DNA of 64,000 bases, taken from the NCBI GenBank assembly GCA_964019135.1, contig OZ025264.1:3690827-3754826 (forward strand), read 5' to 3'. Source of the DNA: Arenicola marina (taxonomy: Eukaryota; Annelida; Polychaeta; Arenicolidae). The translations under genes and the position numbers were made by a program. The notes beneath the pieces were generated by a model. That model worked only from the letters and a program-made list of their open reading frames with translations, ran no database searches and was not told the DNA's origin. Shown piece by piece: positions 1 to 10,854 of the stretch. Numbering within the stretch: position 1 is the stretch's first letter; each line of letters starts with the position of its first letter.

Positions 1-1210
1 AATGTGGTCCCCAGCCTAAAGGATCGTGGCCTGGTACAAGTTGGTCGAGTGTGGTCCCCAGCCTAAAGGGTCGTGGCCTGGTACAAGTTGGTCGAGTGTG
101 GTCCCCAACCTAAGAGGTCGTGGCCTGGTACAAGTTGGTCGAGTGTGGTCCCCAGCCTAAAGGATCGTGGCCTGGTACAAGTTGGTCGAGTGTGGTCCCC
201 AGCCTAAAGGGTCGTGGCCTAGTACAAGTTGGTCGAGTGTGGTCCCCAGCTTAAGGGGTCGTGGCCTGGTACAAGTTGGCCGAATGTGGTCCCCAGCCTA
301 AGGGGTCGTGGCCTGGTACAAGTTGGTCGAGTGTGGTCCCCAGCCTAAAGGGTCGTGGCCTGGTACAAGTTGGTCGAGTGTGGTCCCCAGCCTAAGGGGT
401 CGTGACCTGGTACAAGGTGGTCGAGTGTGGTCCCCAGCCTAAGGGGTCGTGGCCTGGTACAAGTTGGTCGAGTGTGGTCCCCAGCCTAAGGGGTCGTGGC
501 CTGGTACAAGTTGGTCGAGTGTGGTCCCCAGCCTAAAGGATCGTGGCCTGGTACAAGTTGGTCGAGTGTGGTCCCCAGCCTAAAGGGTCGTGGCCTAGTA
601 CAAGTTGGTCGAGTGTGGTCCCCAGCCTAAAGGGTCGTGGCCTAGTACAAGTTGGTCGAGTGTGGTCCCCAGCCTAAAGGGTCGTGGCCTAGTACAAGTT
701 GGTCGAGTGTGGTCCCCAGCCTAAAGGATCGTGGCCTGGTACAAGTTGGTCGAGTGTGGTCCCCAGCCTAAAGGGTCGTGGCCTAGTACAAGTTGGTCGA
801 GTGTGGTCCCCAGCCTAAAGGGTCGTGGCCTAGTACAAGTTGGTCGAGTGTGGTCCCCAGCTTGAGGGGTCGTGGCCTGGTACAAGTTGGCCGAGTGGGG
901 TCCCCAGCCTAAAGGGTCGTGGCCTGGTACAAGTTGGTCGAGTGTGGTCCCCAGCCTAAGGGGTCGTGGCCTAGTACAAGTTGGTCGAGTGTGGTCCCCA
1001 GCCTAAAGGGTCGTGGCCTGGTACAAGGTGGTCGAGTGTGGTCCCCAGCCTAAAGGGTCGTGGCCTGGTACAAGTTGGTCGAGTGTGGTCCCCAGCCTAA
1101 GGGGTCGTGGCCTAGTACAAGTTGGTCGAGTGTGGTCCCCAGCCTAAAGGGTCGTGGCCTAGTACAAGTTGGTCGAGTGTGGTCCCCAGCCTAAGGGGTC
1201 GTGGCCTGGT
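1..1210 (+). repeat. 47-bp minisatellite (about 26 units), left-truncated
   Basis: Units beginning at the gtggtccccagcctaa core recur every 47 bp (for example at 4 and 51), with scattered point variants such as aagg/agga and ggtac/agtac. The array runs off the left edge and stops at about 1210. It lies in a MEGF8 intron. No coding sense. Confidence 0.95.
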
Positions 1211-1329
1211 TCTAGCCCAACTTGTGAAAATGTTTTGTAGCACCCATGTCTGTCTACTTAAAGAGTAACGGATTACTGTGTTAAGTGCCTCACCCTCCTT
1301 GCAGTGCTTGAGAGCATCGTCCTCCATGC

Positions 1330-2568
1330 TGTGTTCTAAGTGCCTTTTCCTCCTCGCAGTGTTCTAAGTGCCTCGTAATCCTTGCAGAGCTCTAAGTGCC
1401 TTGGCCTTCTTGCCCTTTTCTACGTGCCCTGTCCTCGCAGAGCTCTAAGTGCCTCGTCATCCTCGCAATGGTCTTAAGTGCCTCGTCACCCTCACAGTAT
1501 TCTAAGTGCTTCGTCACCCTCACAGTATTCTAAGTGCTTCGTCACCCTCACAGTATTCTAAGTGCCTCGTCATTATCGCAGTGCTCTAAGTGCCTCGTCA
1601 TCGTCGCAATGTTCTAAGTGCCCCGTCCTGCTCGCAGTGTTCTAAGTGCCTAGTCCTCCTGGCAATGCTCTTAACGTGCCTCGTCACCCTGGCAGTATTC
1701 TAAGTGCCTCGTCACCCTCACAGTATTCTAAGTGCCTCGTCATCCTCGCAGTGCTCTAAGTGCCTCGTCATCATCGCAGTGTTCTAAGTGCCTCGTCCTG
1801 CTCGCAGTGTTCTTATCTGCCCCGTCCTGCTCGCAGTGTTCTAAGTGCCTCGTCACCCTTGCAGTGTTCTAAGTGCCTCGTCTTCCTTGCAGTGTTCTAA
1901 GTTCCTCGTCCTCCTAGCAGTGTTCTAAGTGCCTCGTCCTCCTCGCAGTGTTCTAAGTGCCTCGTCACCCTCACAGTATTCTAAGTGCTTCGTCACCCTC
2001 ACAGTATTCTAAGTGCTTCGTCACCCTCACAGTATTCTAAGTGCCTCGTCATTATCGCAGTGCTCTAAGTGCCTCGTCATCGTCGCAATGTTCTAAGTGC
2101 CCCGTCCTGCTCGCAGTGTTCTAAGTGCCTAGTCCTCCTGGCAATGCTCTTAACGTGCCTCGTCACCCTGGCAGTATTCTAAGTGCCTCGTCACCCTCAC
2201 AGTATTCTAAGTGCCTCGTCATCCTCGCAGTGCTCTAAGTGCCTCGTCATCATCGCAGTGTTCTAAGTGCCTCGTCCTGCTCGCAGTGTTCTTAAGTGCC
2301 CCGTCCTGCTCGCAGTGTTCTAAGTGCCTCGTCACCCTTGCAGTGTTCTAAGTGCCTCGTCTTCCTTGCAGTGTTCTAAGTTCCTCGTCCTCCTAGCAGT
2401 GTTCTAAGTGCCTCGTCCTCCTCGCAGTGTTCTTAAGTGCCTCGTCCTCCTCGCAGTGTTCTAAGTGCCTCGTCCTCCTCGCAGTGTTCTAAGTGCCTCG
2501 TCCTCCTTGCAGTGTTCTAAGTGCCTCGTCCTCCTAGCAGTGTTCTAAGTGCCTCGTCCTCCTTGCAG
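1330..2568 (+). repeat. 28-bp minisatellite made of the MEGF8 3' splice site
   Basis: Each unit has the layout tgttctaagtgc + ctcgtcctcctcgcag. That is the first 12 nt of the MEGF8 exon at 2569 followed by its pyrimidine tract and CAG acceptor. About 44 units end flush with the real acceptor. A higher-order duplication is visible: the block around 1568 recurs around 2047 (offset 479). Confidence 0.93.
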
Positions 2569-2788
2569 TGCTCTAAGTGCGTGGACGGCTTCCTGGGGAC
2601 GCCGACGGGCGGCCACCAGTGCTACCGCCAGATGAACGTGGACCGTGACTACTGCCTGGACCCAGCCACCCAGATGAACTGTAACCGCCAGCCCACGCCG
2701 CTCATGGCCGGCCGCACCGTCTTCTTCGTCGTCCAGCCCAAGTACCTCAACGTCGACATCCGCATCACGCTGGACATCACGCAGGGAG
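2569..2788 (+). CDS. MEGF8: MEGF8 penultimate exon
   Basis: The acceptor cttgcag ends at 2568 and the donor gtaggt starts at 2789. The 220 nt are open in one frame from CSKCVDGF to DITQG and end in phase 1. The first 12 nt of the exon (tgctctaagtgc) are also the core of the 28-bp array just upstream, so the acceptor chosen is the last of many near-identical ones. Confidence 0.83.
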
Positions 2789-5786
2789 GTAGGTCACCGC
2801 ACCGGGGAGGTCAAGAGGTCAGAGAGGTCACCGCACCGGGGAGGTCAAGAAGTCAGAGAGGTCGCCACGCCAGTGACAGAGGCAACAGTGACCTAAAACT
2901 GAAATATCAGTTCACCACACCGGGGAGGTCAACAGTGACCTCTCAGGTCACTACACAGGGGGTGGGGCGCAACAGTGGCCTCTCAGGTCACCACACGGGG
3001 GAGGTCAACAGTGACCTCTCCGGTCACCCCACGGGGGGGGGGTCAACAGTGACCTCTCAGGTCACCACACCGGGGAGGTCAACAGTGTCCTCTTAGGTCA
3101 TCGCCACACCGGGGAGGTCAACAGTAACCTCTTAGGTCATCGCCGCATCGGGGAGGTCAACAGTGACCTCTCAGGTCGCAATACCGGGGGGTCAACAGTG
3201 ACCTCCCAGGTCGCAATACCAGGGGGTCAACAGTGACCTCTCAGGTCACCGCACCGGGGGGGGGGGTCAACAGTGACCTCTCAGGTCACCACACGAGGGG
3301 AGGTCAACAGTGACCTCCCAGGTCACCACACCGGGGAGGCCAAGAGTGACATCTCAGGTCGCCGCACCGGGAGATATCAACAGTGACCTCTCAAGTCACC
3401 ACACGGGGGGAGGACAACAGTGACCTCTCAGGTCACCACACTAGGGATGTAACCACGGTGACACCTGAAGTTACCGCACCAGGCCTCGCCGAAGTTTTAT
3501 GGGATGTGAAATCTGATTATTTGGGTCACCTATTTGGGTCACCTATTTGGGTCACCTATTTGGACCACCTATTTGGTCACGTGGGTAACAACTGCGGCCT
3601 CGCAAGGGTTGCGACATGGCGCCTCGTGGCACCAACACTTACAGCCTGCAGACAGTGCAACTCAGTGCCATATACTTCACTACCTTCCTCACGCTTGGTG
3701 TGAAATGTTAGCTCACCTTAAATATCAACAGTTACCTGATGGGTTAGAAATCGCGCTGATCACATCAAAGGAAACCTTACAAACAACCGAATCTGTGACC
3801 CAATGTGTGACGTGTGACCTCACAAGTTACATTATGTATCACCTTAAAGATGACCTGACGTGTAACCTTGTGGCCTCAGTTGTGACCTCACGTGTGACCT
3901 CGCGTGTGACCTCACTTGTGACCTCACGTGTGACCTCACGTGTGACCTAACTTATGACCTCACGTGTGACTTTACGTGTGACCTCAGTTATGACATCTCG
4001 TGTGACCTCACATTTAACCTAATGTAATATCTGGAATGTTACATGATTTTTGAGCTCAGATGATGTACCGTTCGTAAACGTCTTCTTTTCATTTCATTAT
4101 AAAGACATGACCTATTTATCGTTAAGGATCTGTTGTTTTTTTCCTAAGGCTGTTTGGGGCCGGCCCGATAGCTCAGTGGGTTAGAGCGCTCGCCTTGAGT
4201 GCTCTAGCCACCTGAGAGCCTAACGGCACGTGGATCGGTGGTTCGAGCCCTGCTGTGGCCAGGTCTGTGTGGTCGCAGGATAAAGATCCCATGTCTTTCT
4301 TCGCACAGAGTAGGGGGTTACCCCCGGAGACATGGCTCCACTCTCCCTTCCTTCTCCCATTGACGCGATATGACCAAAAGTGGTTAAAGCGTACTGAATA
4401 TTCAACCAAACCAACCAACCTAACACTGTTTGCTGTTGTTGTGCAGGTGTCGACGCCTACTTCTCCAACCTCGAGAGTACTTACATCGTGGACGTGGACA
4501 AGGAGAGCGGCATCCACAACATCTCCATCGACCTCAAGTACCTGGACGGGCTGGTCGACCCCCAGGGCTTCCTACTCAACCAGCGGCGGCGGCGGGCGGC
4601 GGCCGTGGCGGCCCTGGGCGAGGTGGCCGGCGACGGCGGCGGGGGCGACGGGGGCAGCCCGTCCTCCTCCCCCGCCCCGGGGGACGGCGGCGGCGGCGGT
4701 GGTCAGTGGGCGGCGGAACACCGCGGCGCAGACCCAAACTCCGACGACGGTTCCCATGACGACCCGCTCAGCGTCCTTGACAACGTTAGCAACGCTAACG
4801 GCAACAACGGCTCCCTGGCCGACCCGGAGAAGTACATGCTCCTGCGGTTGTCCCGGCAACAGGTCAACACGTTCGTGGTGGTGGAGTCCCCCAATACCTT
4901 GTTACTGATTGAGAACGTCCAGCACCGCCTGGTGCTAACCCTGCCCAACGGGGCCCACGACCTCAAGACGTCGCGCTTCTTCCTCGTGCTGTACGGACGC
5001 GGCAGCCCGGACACCGCCGTCAACGAGACCTTCGGCAACCTGTTCTTCAGGCAGGATCAGCCCCACATAGACCTCTTCGTCTTCTTCTCCGTCTTCTTCT
5101 CCTGCTTCTTCCTCTTCCTGGCCGTGTGTGTGCTGGTGTGGAAGGCCAAGCAGGCCTACGACTCCCGGCGCACCCGCCACCGTCGCCGCATCGAGATGCA
5201 GTCCATGGCCTCGCGGCCCTTCGCCCGCAGCCTCGTCGTCCTGGAGAGTAAGGACCCTGACGGCCGCCTCGTCGCCATGGCGATGTCGCCGCCGCACGCC
5301 GTCTCCGATCTAGCGCCGCTCATGCCGCTGCGGAAGTCCGTGGCCCGCCTATCGATGCCTCGGCTCGGGTCCCGCAGCTCGCTGGGGTCCAGCGGGCTGC
5401 ACTACCACCAGCCACCCGCCTCCACGCACCCCTTCCAGCAGCAGCAGCAACTACATCAAAATCAAAATCAGCTGAATCTGCAGCTGGCGCAGCAGTACGC
5501 CTCGGCCACCAGCGTCTTTCTGTCGACGCCGCTAGGGGGCGGCGGCACGTTGGAGCGGGACTGTGCCTTCACCGTGCAGCCCATCGCGCTGGAGCCCACC
5601 GAGGACGGGGTCGCCGCCATCGGCACCTTCTTTCTGGAGCTGCCCGTGTGTAACGAGGCCCCGGTCTGCGCCTGCCTAGGCTCGGCGCTCCTCACCATGA
5701 GACAGCTCCACCCCAACCCGCACCACTCTCACAAAGCCATCGCCAGGCGGCGCCCTAGTTACACTATGGCGGGCTGTCCGCAATAA
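2569..5786 (+). CDS. MEGF8: MEGF8-like receptor, C-terminal part (two last exons; gene continues left)
   Basis: Two exons, 2569-2788 and 4447-5786, join in phase 1 (G|GT) and give the membrane-proximal ectodomain, one transmembrane helix and the cytoplasmic tail of a multiple-EGF-domain protein. Seen: a CSKCVDGF laminin-EGF-like start; a hydrophobic segment (IDLFVFFSVFFSCFFLFLAV) at about 5065-5136 followed by the basic stop WKAKQ; MASRPFAR in the tail at about 5205; and LEPTEDGVAAIGTFFLELP near the end, followed by CLGSALLTMR. Known: vertebrate MEGF8 shares this FFSVFFSCFFLFL helix, the MASRPFA motif and the LEPTEDG...CLGSAL tail, while attractins are similar but less close. MEGF8 is a single-pass membrane protein acting with a ubiquitin ligase to tune Hedgehog receptor levels. 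Odd: a Gly/Ala/Arg-rich low-complexity insertion at about 4583-4720, and Gln/His runs in the tail. The upstream exons lie beyond the left edge. Confidence 0.88.
2789..3440 (+). repeat. ~37-bp minisatellite starting at the MEGF8 5' splice site, rich in AGGTCA
   Basis: Units containing aggtcaacagtgacct and ctcaggtcaccacaccgggg follow directly from the donor gtaggtcaccgcaccggggag. Units vary in length mainly by G-run slippage. The repeated hexamer AGGTCA and its complement TGACCT occur in almost every unit. Confidence 0.9.
3860..4020 (+). repeat. Short degenerate array of gtgacctcac units
   Basis: About a dozen decamer-like units (acctcacgtgtg) with T/C variants, in the same MEGF8 intron. They share the TGACCT hexamer with the array at 2789-3440. 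Confidence 0.75.
4158..4420 (+). mobile_element. tRNA-derived SINE, copy 1
   Basis: The head resembles a tRNA: an A-box-like tagctcagtgggttagagcg and a B-box-like ggttcgagccc about 60 bp later. It is followed by a shared body (gataaagatcccatgtc, agtagggggttaccccc, gacatggctccactctccc) and an AACC-rich tail. The same body occurs at 19086, 42213 and 58312 and in part at 52487. It ends about 26 bp before the MEGF8 acceptor. Confidence 0.85.
4447..5786 (+). CDS. MEGF8: MEGF8 last exon: membrane-proximal region, TM, cytoplasmic tail, stop
   Basis: The acceptor ttgtgcag ends at 4446. The exon enters in phase 1 (codon completed by gt, then VDAYFSNLES) and stays open to TAA at 5784-5786. It holds the transmembrane helix and the conserved tail motifs. 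The stop codon overlaps an AATAAA hexamer. Confidence 0.87.
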
Positions 5787-5845
5787 AACTTTTGTTGGGG
5801 GGGGAGGGGGGGGCGGGCGCAGTCAGAAGGGCTGTCCGCAATAAG
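5770..5845 (+). repeat. Duplicated end of the MEGF8 coding sequence
   Basis: The 16-nt string gggctgtccgcaataa at the stop codon recurs about 59 bp downstream. Both copies are followed by T-rich then G-rich runs. Confidence 0.8.
5782..5787 (+). promoter_or_regulatory. AATAAA overlapping MEGF8 stop codon
   Basis: The hexamer AATAAA contains the TAA stop. If it were the working polyadenylation signal the 3' UTR would be nearly absent. The following G/T-rich stretch fits a downstream element, but this is inference. Confidence 0.35.
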
Positions 5846-7032
5846 CTTCTCTTTTTTTTTGGGGGGGGGGGGGTCGAAACTTTATTAATTAAATGAGAAA
5901 TTACATGACGATAAGCGGCCTGGTGCGTCTGCTAGGTGCTTGGGTGGACTCGGGGTCCGGTGATTTTTACCCATGCACATGGTTATGACTGCGCGTTTCT
6001 AATTCTATTTCTGTACCCGGTGTTGTATTATTATTATGTTGATACGATCAATGCGGGTCAAACTGATCGATCTTGACCTTGCCGTCGACCTTGTGAAGGA
6101 GTTTTCCCAGCTGGCCTATCCCTCTACGAAGGTCCGATGTGGCTCTCCCGTGAAATCAAAAGATCAGCTTTATATCTTGTGTAGGACTTGTGCCAATTAT
6201 AGTCGCCACGGACACTGCCCTAACAGTGAACTTCCCTTGTGCCAGCGATAGGCATTGAAGTAAAGATTACTTTGAAAATGTCGATGTTCGGACAGTTTCC
6301 GTGGAGACTAGTTTTGAATGGCAATGCGAACACATATATACTGGAGACTTAGTATGGATCTGTACCTCCGGAACCGTGGCTTTATGCTGAAACCACAGTC
6401 AGACCGACTCTGCACGAGGGCTTAGTGTGAAGCCAATAATAGACCGGCTCGGAATGTCTGTCATTATAGTTTAATTCTTGTCACAGTCACAGTCACTATC
6501 GTGGATCCTTTTCTTGTAGCACAAACTTCGCCCTCGGCATTGACAATTGTGTGCGTATTCAAGCAACATTAATTAATTGAGACGGCGTCGCCTAGTTGTA
6601 ACTTATATGCTGCATTCATCATTCGTAAAATAATGTAAAAGTTGCTCTGGATTCTGTAGCCAAAGCCTGTTCTACATCTGATCTAGTCTCTGTCCAGTGT
6701 GAACTCTCACCTCCACCGCACTGTCCTCGGCCTCAGTCTATGTAGGGTGACACCAATGTTAGTTTATAGCAATGAATCGGATATTGAATACTACCGTAAT
6801 GATGTTATATTGTTATACCATTATGTCAAAAAATATGTATATAGGTAGACAGTATGTAACTCGATAGCCAGTGTGTATATAAATAGATAATGTGTATATA
6901 GATAGACTATATGTATATAATGGACAATATTACAGGTTCTCTTCATCTTGTGAGCGCATTTATAGAGAAGACGTCGGAACATGATATTACGGTTATCCTG
7001 CAACTTGAGTGCTAATCTCTTTGTCTTCTGAA
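5846..7032. other. Intergenic stretch without a recognisable gene
   Basis: Unique AT-leaning sequence after MEGF8. One 71-codon open frame at 6036-6251 has no recognisable motif. There are short TA-rich runs near 6830-6920. Nothing else seen. Confidence 0.5.
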
Positions 7033-8425
7033 TGTAGGTTGATGACGTCACTGCTAGCACGGTGTGGTTATACCCATGATGTCACTGCTAGCACAGTGTG
7101 GTTATACTCATGATGTCACTGCTAGCACAGTGTGGTTATGCCCATGATGTCACTGCTAGCACGGTGTGTTTATGTCCATGATGTCACTGCTAGCACAGTG
7201 TGGTTATGCCCATGATGTCACTGCTAGCACGGTGTGTTTATGCCCATGATGTCTCTGCTAGCACAGTGTGGTTATGCCCATGATGTCACTGCTAGCACAG
7301 TGTGGTTATGCCCATGATGTCACTGCTAGCACGGTGTGTTTATGTCCATGATGTCACTGCTAGCACAGTGTGGTTATGCCCATGATGTCACTGCTAGCAC
7401 GGTGTGTTTATGCCCATGATGTCTCTGCTAGCACAGTGTGGTTATGCCCATGATGTCACTGCTAGCACAGTGTGGTTATGCCAATGATGTCACTGCTAGC
7501 ACAGTGTGGTTATGCCCATGATGTCACTGCTAGCACACTGTGGTTATGCCCATGATGTCACTGCTAGCACGGTGTGTTTATGTCCATGATGTCACTGCTA
7601 GCACAGTGTGGTTATGCCCATGATGTCACTGCTAGCACAGTGTGGTTATGCCCATGATGTCACTGCTAGCACAGTGTGGTTATGCCCATGATGTCACTGC
7701 TAGCACAGTGTGGTTATGCCCATGATGTCACTGCTAGCACGGTGTGGTTATGCCCATGATGTCACTTCTAGCACAGTGTGGTTATGCCCATGATGTCACT
7801 GCTAGCACACTGTGGTTATGCCCATGATGTCACTGCTAGCACAGTGTGGTTATGCCCATGATGTCACTGCTAGCACATTGTGGTTATGCTAATGATATCG
7901 CTGCAAGCACATTGCGGATATGCTAATGCAGTCGCTACTAGCAACTTGCGCATATGCTAATGAAGTCGCTGCTAGCATATTGTGGTTATATTCATGATGT
8001 CACTTCTAGCACATTGTGGTTATGCTAATGATATCGCTGCAAGCACATTGCGGATATGCTAATGAAGTCGCTACTAGCACATTGCGGATATGTTAATGAA
8101 GTCGCTACTTGCATATTGTGGTTTTGCTAATGATATCGCTGCAAGCACATTGCGGATATGCTAATGAAGTCGCTACTAGCACATTGCTGATATGTTAATG
8201 AAGTCGCTACTAGCATATTGTGGTTATGCTAATGATATCGCTGCAAGCACATTGCGGATATGTTAATGAAGTCGCTACTAGCACATTGCTGATATGTTAA
8301 TGAAGTCGCTACTAGCATATTGTGGTTATGCTAATGATGTCGCTGCTAGCACAGTGTGGTTATATTCATGATGTCACTGCTAGCACATTGTGGTTATGCT
8401 AATATTATGCTAATGATATCGCCGC
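7033..8425 (+). repeat. 34-bp minisatellite, two subfamilies
   Basis: Left part (7033 to about 7880): units atgatgtcactgctagcaca + gtgtggttatgccc. Right part (about 7880-8425): diverged units with gatatcgctgcaagcacatt and gaagtcgctactagcac. Period 34 bp throughout, about 40 units. Confidence 0.93.
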
Positions 8426-9225
8426 ACAGTGGTTATACTAAACGAGGCCGTGGGCTGAACTAACGGATTCATAGTTGGAGGCTGTTTGTGAAATGCCAGT
8501 GAACATAGTAATAGTTCGGTGTGAAAGTAAGAGTGGATTTTAATATATATAAATATATGAAAACGAGGTTCGTAGCCTGGCATGAAAGCTGAGTAATATG
8601 TTCAGTTCCGCGCCAGACGCAAAATGAGGAAACACAACTGATTTGTGAAGTGCTGCGTTCATTGTTATAACGACATATTTATTTGATATCATGTCAAGAC
8701 CTGCTTTAGTATTATGGTATGTCAACCGAGTTTCCAACAACTCGCCATGTTGTTTTAACGCGGCTGTTGTGGTTACTTACGCCTAGTTAGAGGACCCTAC
8801 GTGTTACACGTGTCGGGGCGCATTGGGAATGCAATGAAGATGCTTGTCTGCTTGTTACTTAGCGAATCGCTTATTATCTTGCTTAACGATTTTCAGCGTA
8901 TTTCATTCTCAGAACTCTTATAAGGGGCCTGTGCATCTATATATGATAACGTTAGGGCTAAATAATTATACAATTTCGAGTAGGGAGCAAGTATACTAGG
9001 AGAAAGGTCATGTCTAGCCATACACTATGCGATGACTAAATGTTGCCCTAATTCTGAACATTTCTATAAAATAGTGTCTACATATGTAAAGGATGTGTTT
9101 GTTCTCTCTTGGTTGTGCATGCATATACGTACTTCACCATGGCATGATGCCTCATAAGCAAGTTTGGAAGATCAGATTTTTCGGTATTTCTGTGCCGAAT
9201 GCCGTAGAAAGCGTTAAGCACGCTA
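8426..9225. other. Intergenic, nothing recognised
   Basis: Unique sequence. The open frames of 60-66 codons here show no family motif. Confidence 0.4.
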
Positions 9226-9426
9226 GTAATGCCGTCGTACGTAGAACAAGCCGTGCGCAAGCATGCTAGTAGTGCCGTGGTTCGTGGAACAAGCCGTGCG
9301 CCAGCTAGAAATGCCGTGGAACGAGCCGTGCGCCAGCATGCTAGTGATGTCGTGTTTCGTGGAACGAGCCGTGCGCCAGCATGCTAGTGATGTGGTTCGT
9401 GGAACGAGCCGTGCGCAAGCATGCTA

Positions 9427-10536
9427 AAGTCAAAGTCATAAATGCCGTAGCGTGTCGTTTCGGCCCATATTTTCCACAAATTTCTCGCGATCGCTCTAAA
9501 AATCCCTGACGTGAGAAAGCAACACCGTGCAATTTTAATGATACCAAACTTACGTGTGTACTGCGACGTTATCCTAAGACGCAAAGGGCGTATTTGATTA
9601 TGCACTTCGCCTGCCCGGCGTGATTTTTTTGCGCATGCGCTTTTAAAGTTCCATGTGTCTGATATTCAAACGTGAAATCCGCGTTGTCCGACAGCAACAT
9701 GGCAGACGAAGGAGTTATGTGGATGTCATTTCACTAAGATCTCGAACTTTTGCTCGTAAAATTAAAAAAAAAATGAATTGCCTGTCCGAAGAGGAACGAA
9801 AAATGTTGAATTTATCATAAATATATGGCAAACATGTTTTTGAATAATATTGCTAGAAAATAAATTGCATGAAGTTATTGGGGTATAATATTAGTAATAT
9901 TCATAATATTAGTATGATGCTTATTTTCGTTGCCCGTAAAATTACGATCTCTCGTTAAATTAGCATGTAAAAGATACGGTTGTGAGTTTGTAATTGCAAG
10001 TGAAACGATTCAATTGCAATGGGCAGTTCCTTTGACGCCATGTTGGAAAACCTTGTGCCCCTGCTCGAAACCGAGAGCACGCGGCGCGGTGAAATTGATC
10101 ACGTGACGCAACGCTCGGGGCACGATTTTCACTGTTTGATTTACAAGACGTCGTGATCGAGGTACTCCGCGCGCATAATCAAATACGCCCAAGCAATATT
10201 TCTCCATGCTGACACTCCATTGGCAGCAAACGCAGTTCCGCAAATATACTAAAGCACACGTCATAAGATGACGTAGTTGCCATGGCGCCGAACGTGCTCT
10301 GAACAATAGATGCTCTATATTTGTACCAGCCACGCGCGCCATGGCAACTATAGAGCATTTCATTGTCTGTGATTTAGTCTATTTGCGACAAAGTGTCTTG
10401 GCAATGGAGTGTCAGCATAGAGAAATATTGTTTGTGTCTTAAAAAAGGATAACCTCGCAGTACACACGCAAGTTTGGTATCATTAAAATTGCACGGTGTT
10501 GCTTTCTCACGTCAGTAATTTTTGTGACTTTGACTT
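9427..10536. mobile_element. Non-autonomous TIR DNA transposon with TA target duplication
   Basis: The left end aagtcaaagtca and about 170 bp inward are mirrored by the right end (reverse complement from 10536). The inverted arms share strings such as ccgtgcaattttaatgatac. The flanks are ta at 9425-9426 and ta at 10537-10538, and the host array reads continuously if one TA is removed. A TA duplication is typical of Tc1/mariner-type elements. No transposase frame is seen. A second palindromic element interrupts the right arm (10193-10435). Confidence 0.8.
10193..10435. mobile_element. Nested palindromic (foldback) MITE, ~243 bp
   Basis: Two ~95-bp arms pair with each other: caatatttctccatgctgac at the left matches the reverse complement of the right end, and the arms meet around gccatggcgc / gcgccatggc near 10280-10340. 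It interrupts the right arm of the outer transposon between gggcg and gtcttaa, which are contiguous in the left arm near 9575-9590. Confidence 0.75.
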
Positions 10537-10854
10537 TAGTGATGTCGTTGTTCGTGGAACGAGCCGTGCGCCAGCACGCTAGTGATATAAAATCTAATTA
10601 AACACAGATAGATATATAAATATCTGTGTCATTGGCTTTTAGAAAGAATCCATACGCGAAAGGTGAAGAATGCGTACATAATAAATAAATAAACCATTGT
10701 CTGATCTTAAATTATATGATATAAAAGCTGCGAAAGTCTGGACCCCAAAAAAAACTTTTTACATCTATTGTAGTCTTGAAGCATACAGTGCGTTCTCGAC
10801 GGGTTCCCGGCACTCAAACGTTGACTAGAATGAGCGCGTCACGCAACTGTAAGG

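Larger units (their letters stand above)
9226..10590. repeat. ~43-46-bp minisatellite split by a DNA transposon
   Basis: Units containing gtggaacgagccgtgcgcca and gcatgctagtgatg run from about 9226 to 9426 and resume at 10537-10590. The 1.1 kb between is the foldback element at 9427-10536, so the array predates the insertion. Confidence 0.8.

Noticed and set aside
4158-4260. tRNA gene
   Set aside because: A- and B-box-like motifs are present, but the same sequence with a shared non-tRNA body recurs several times; it is a SINE head.
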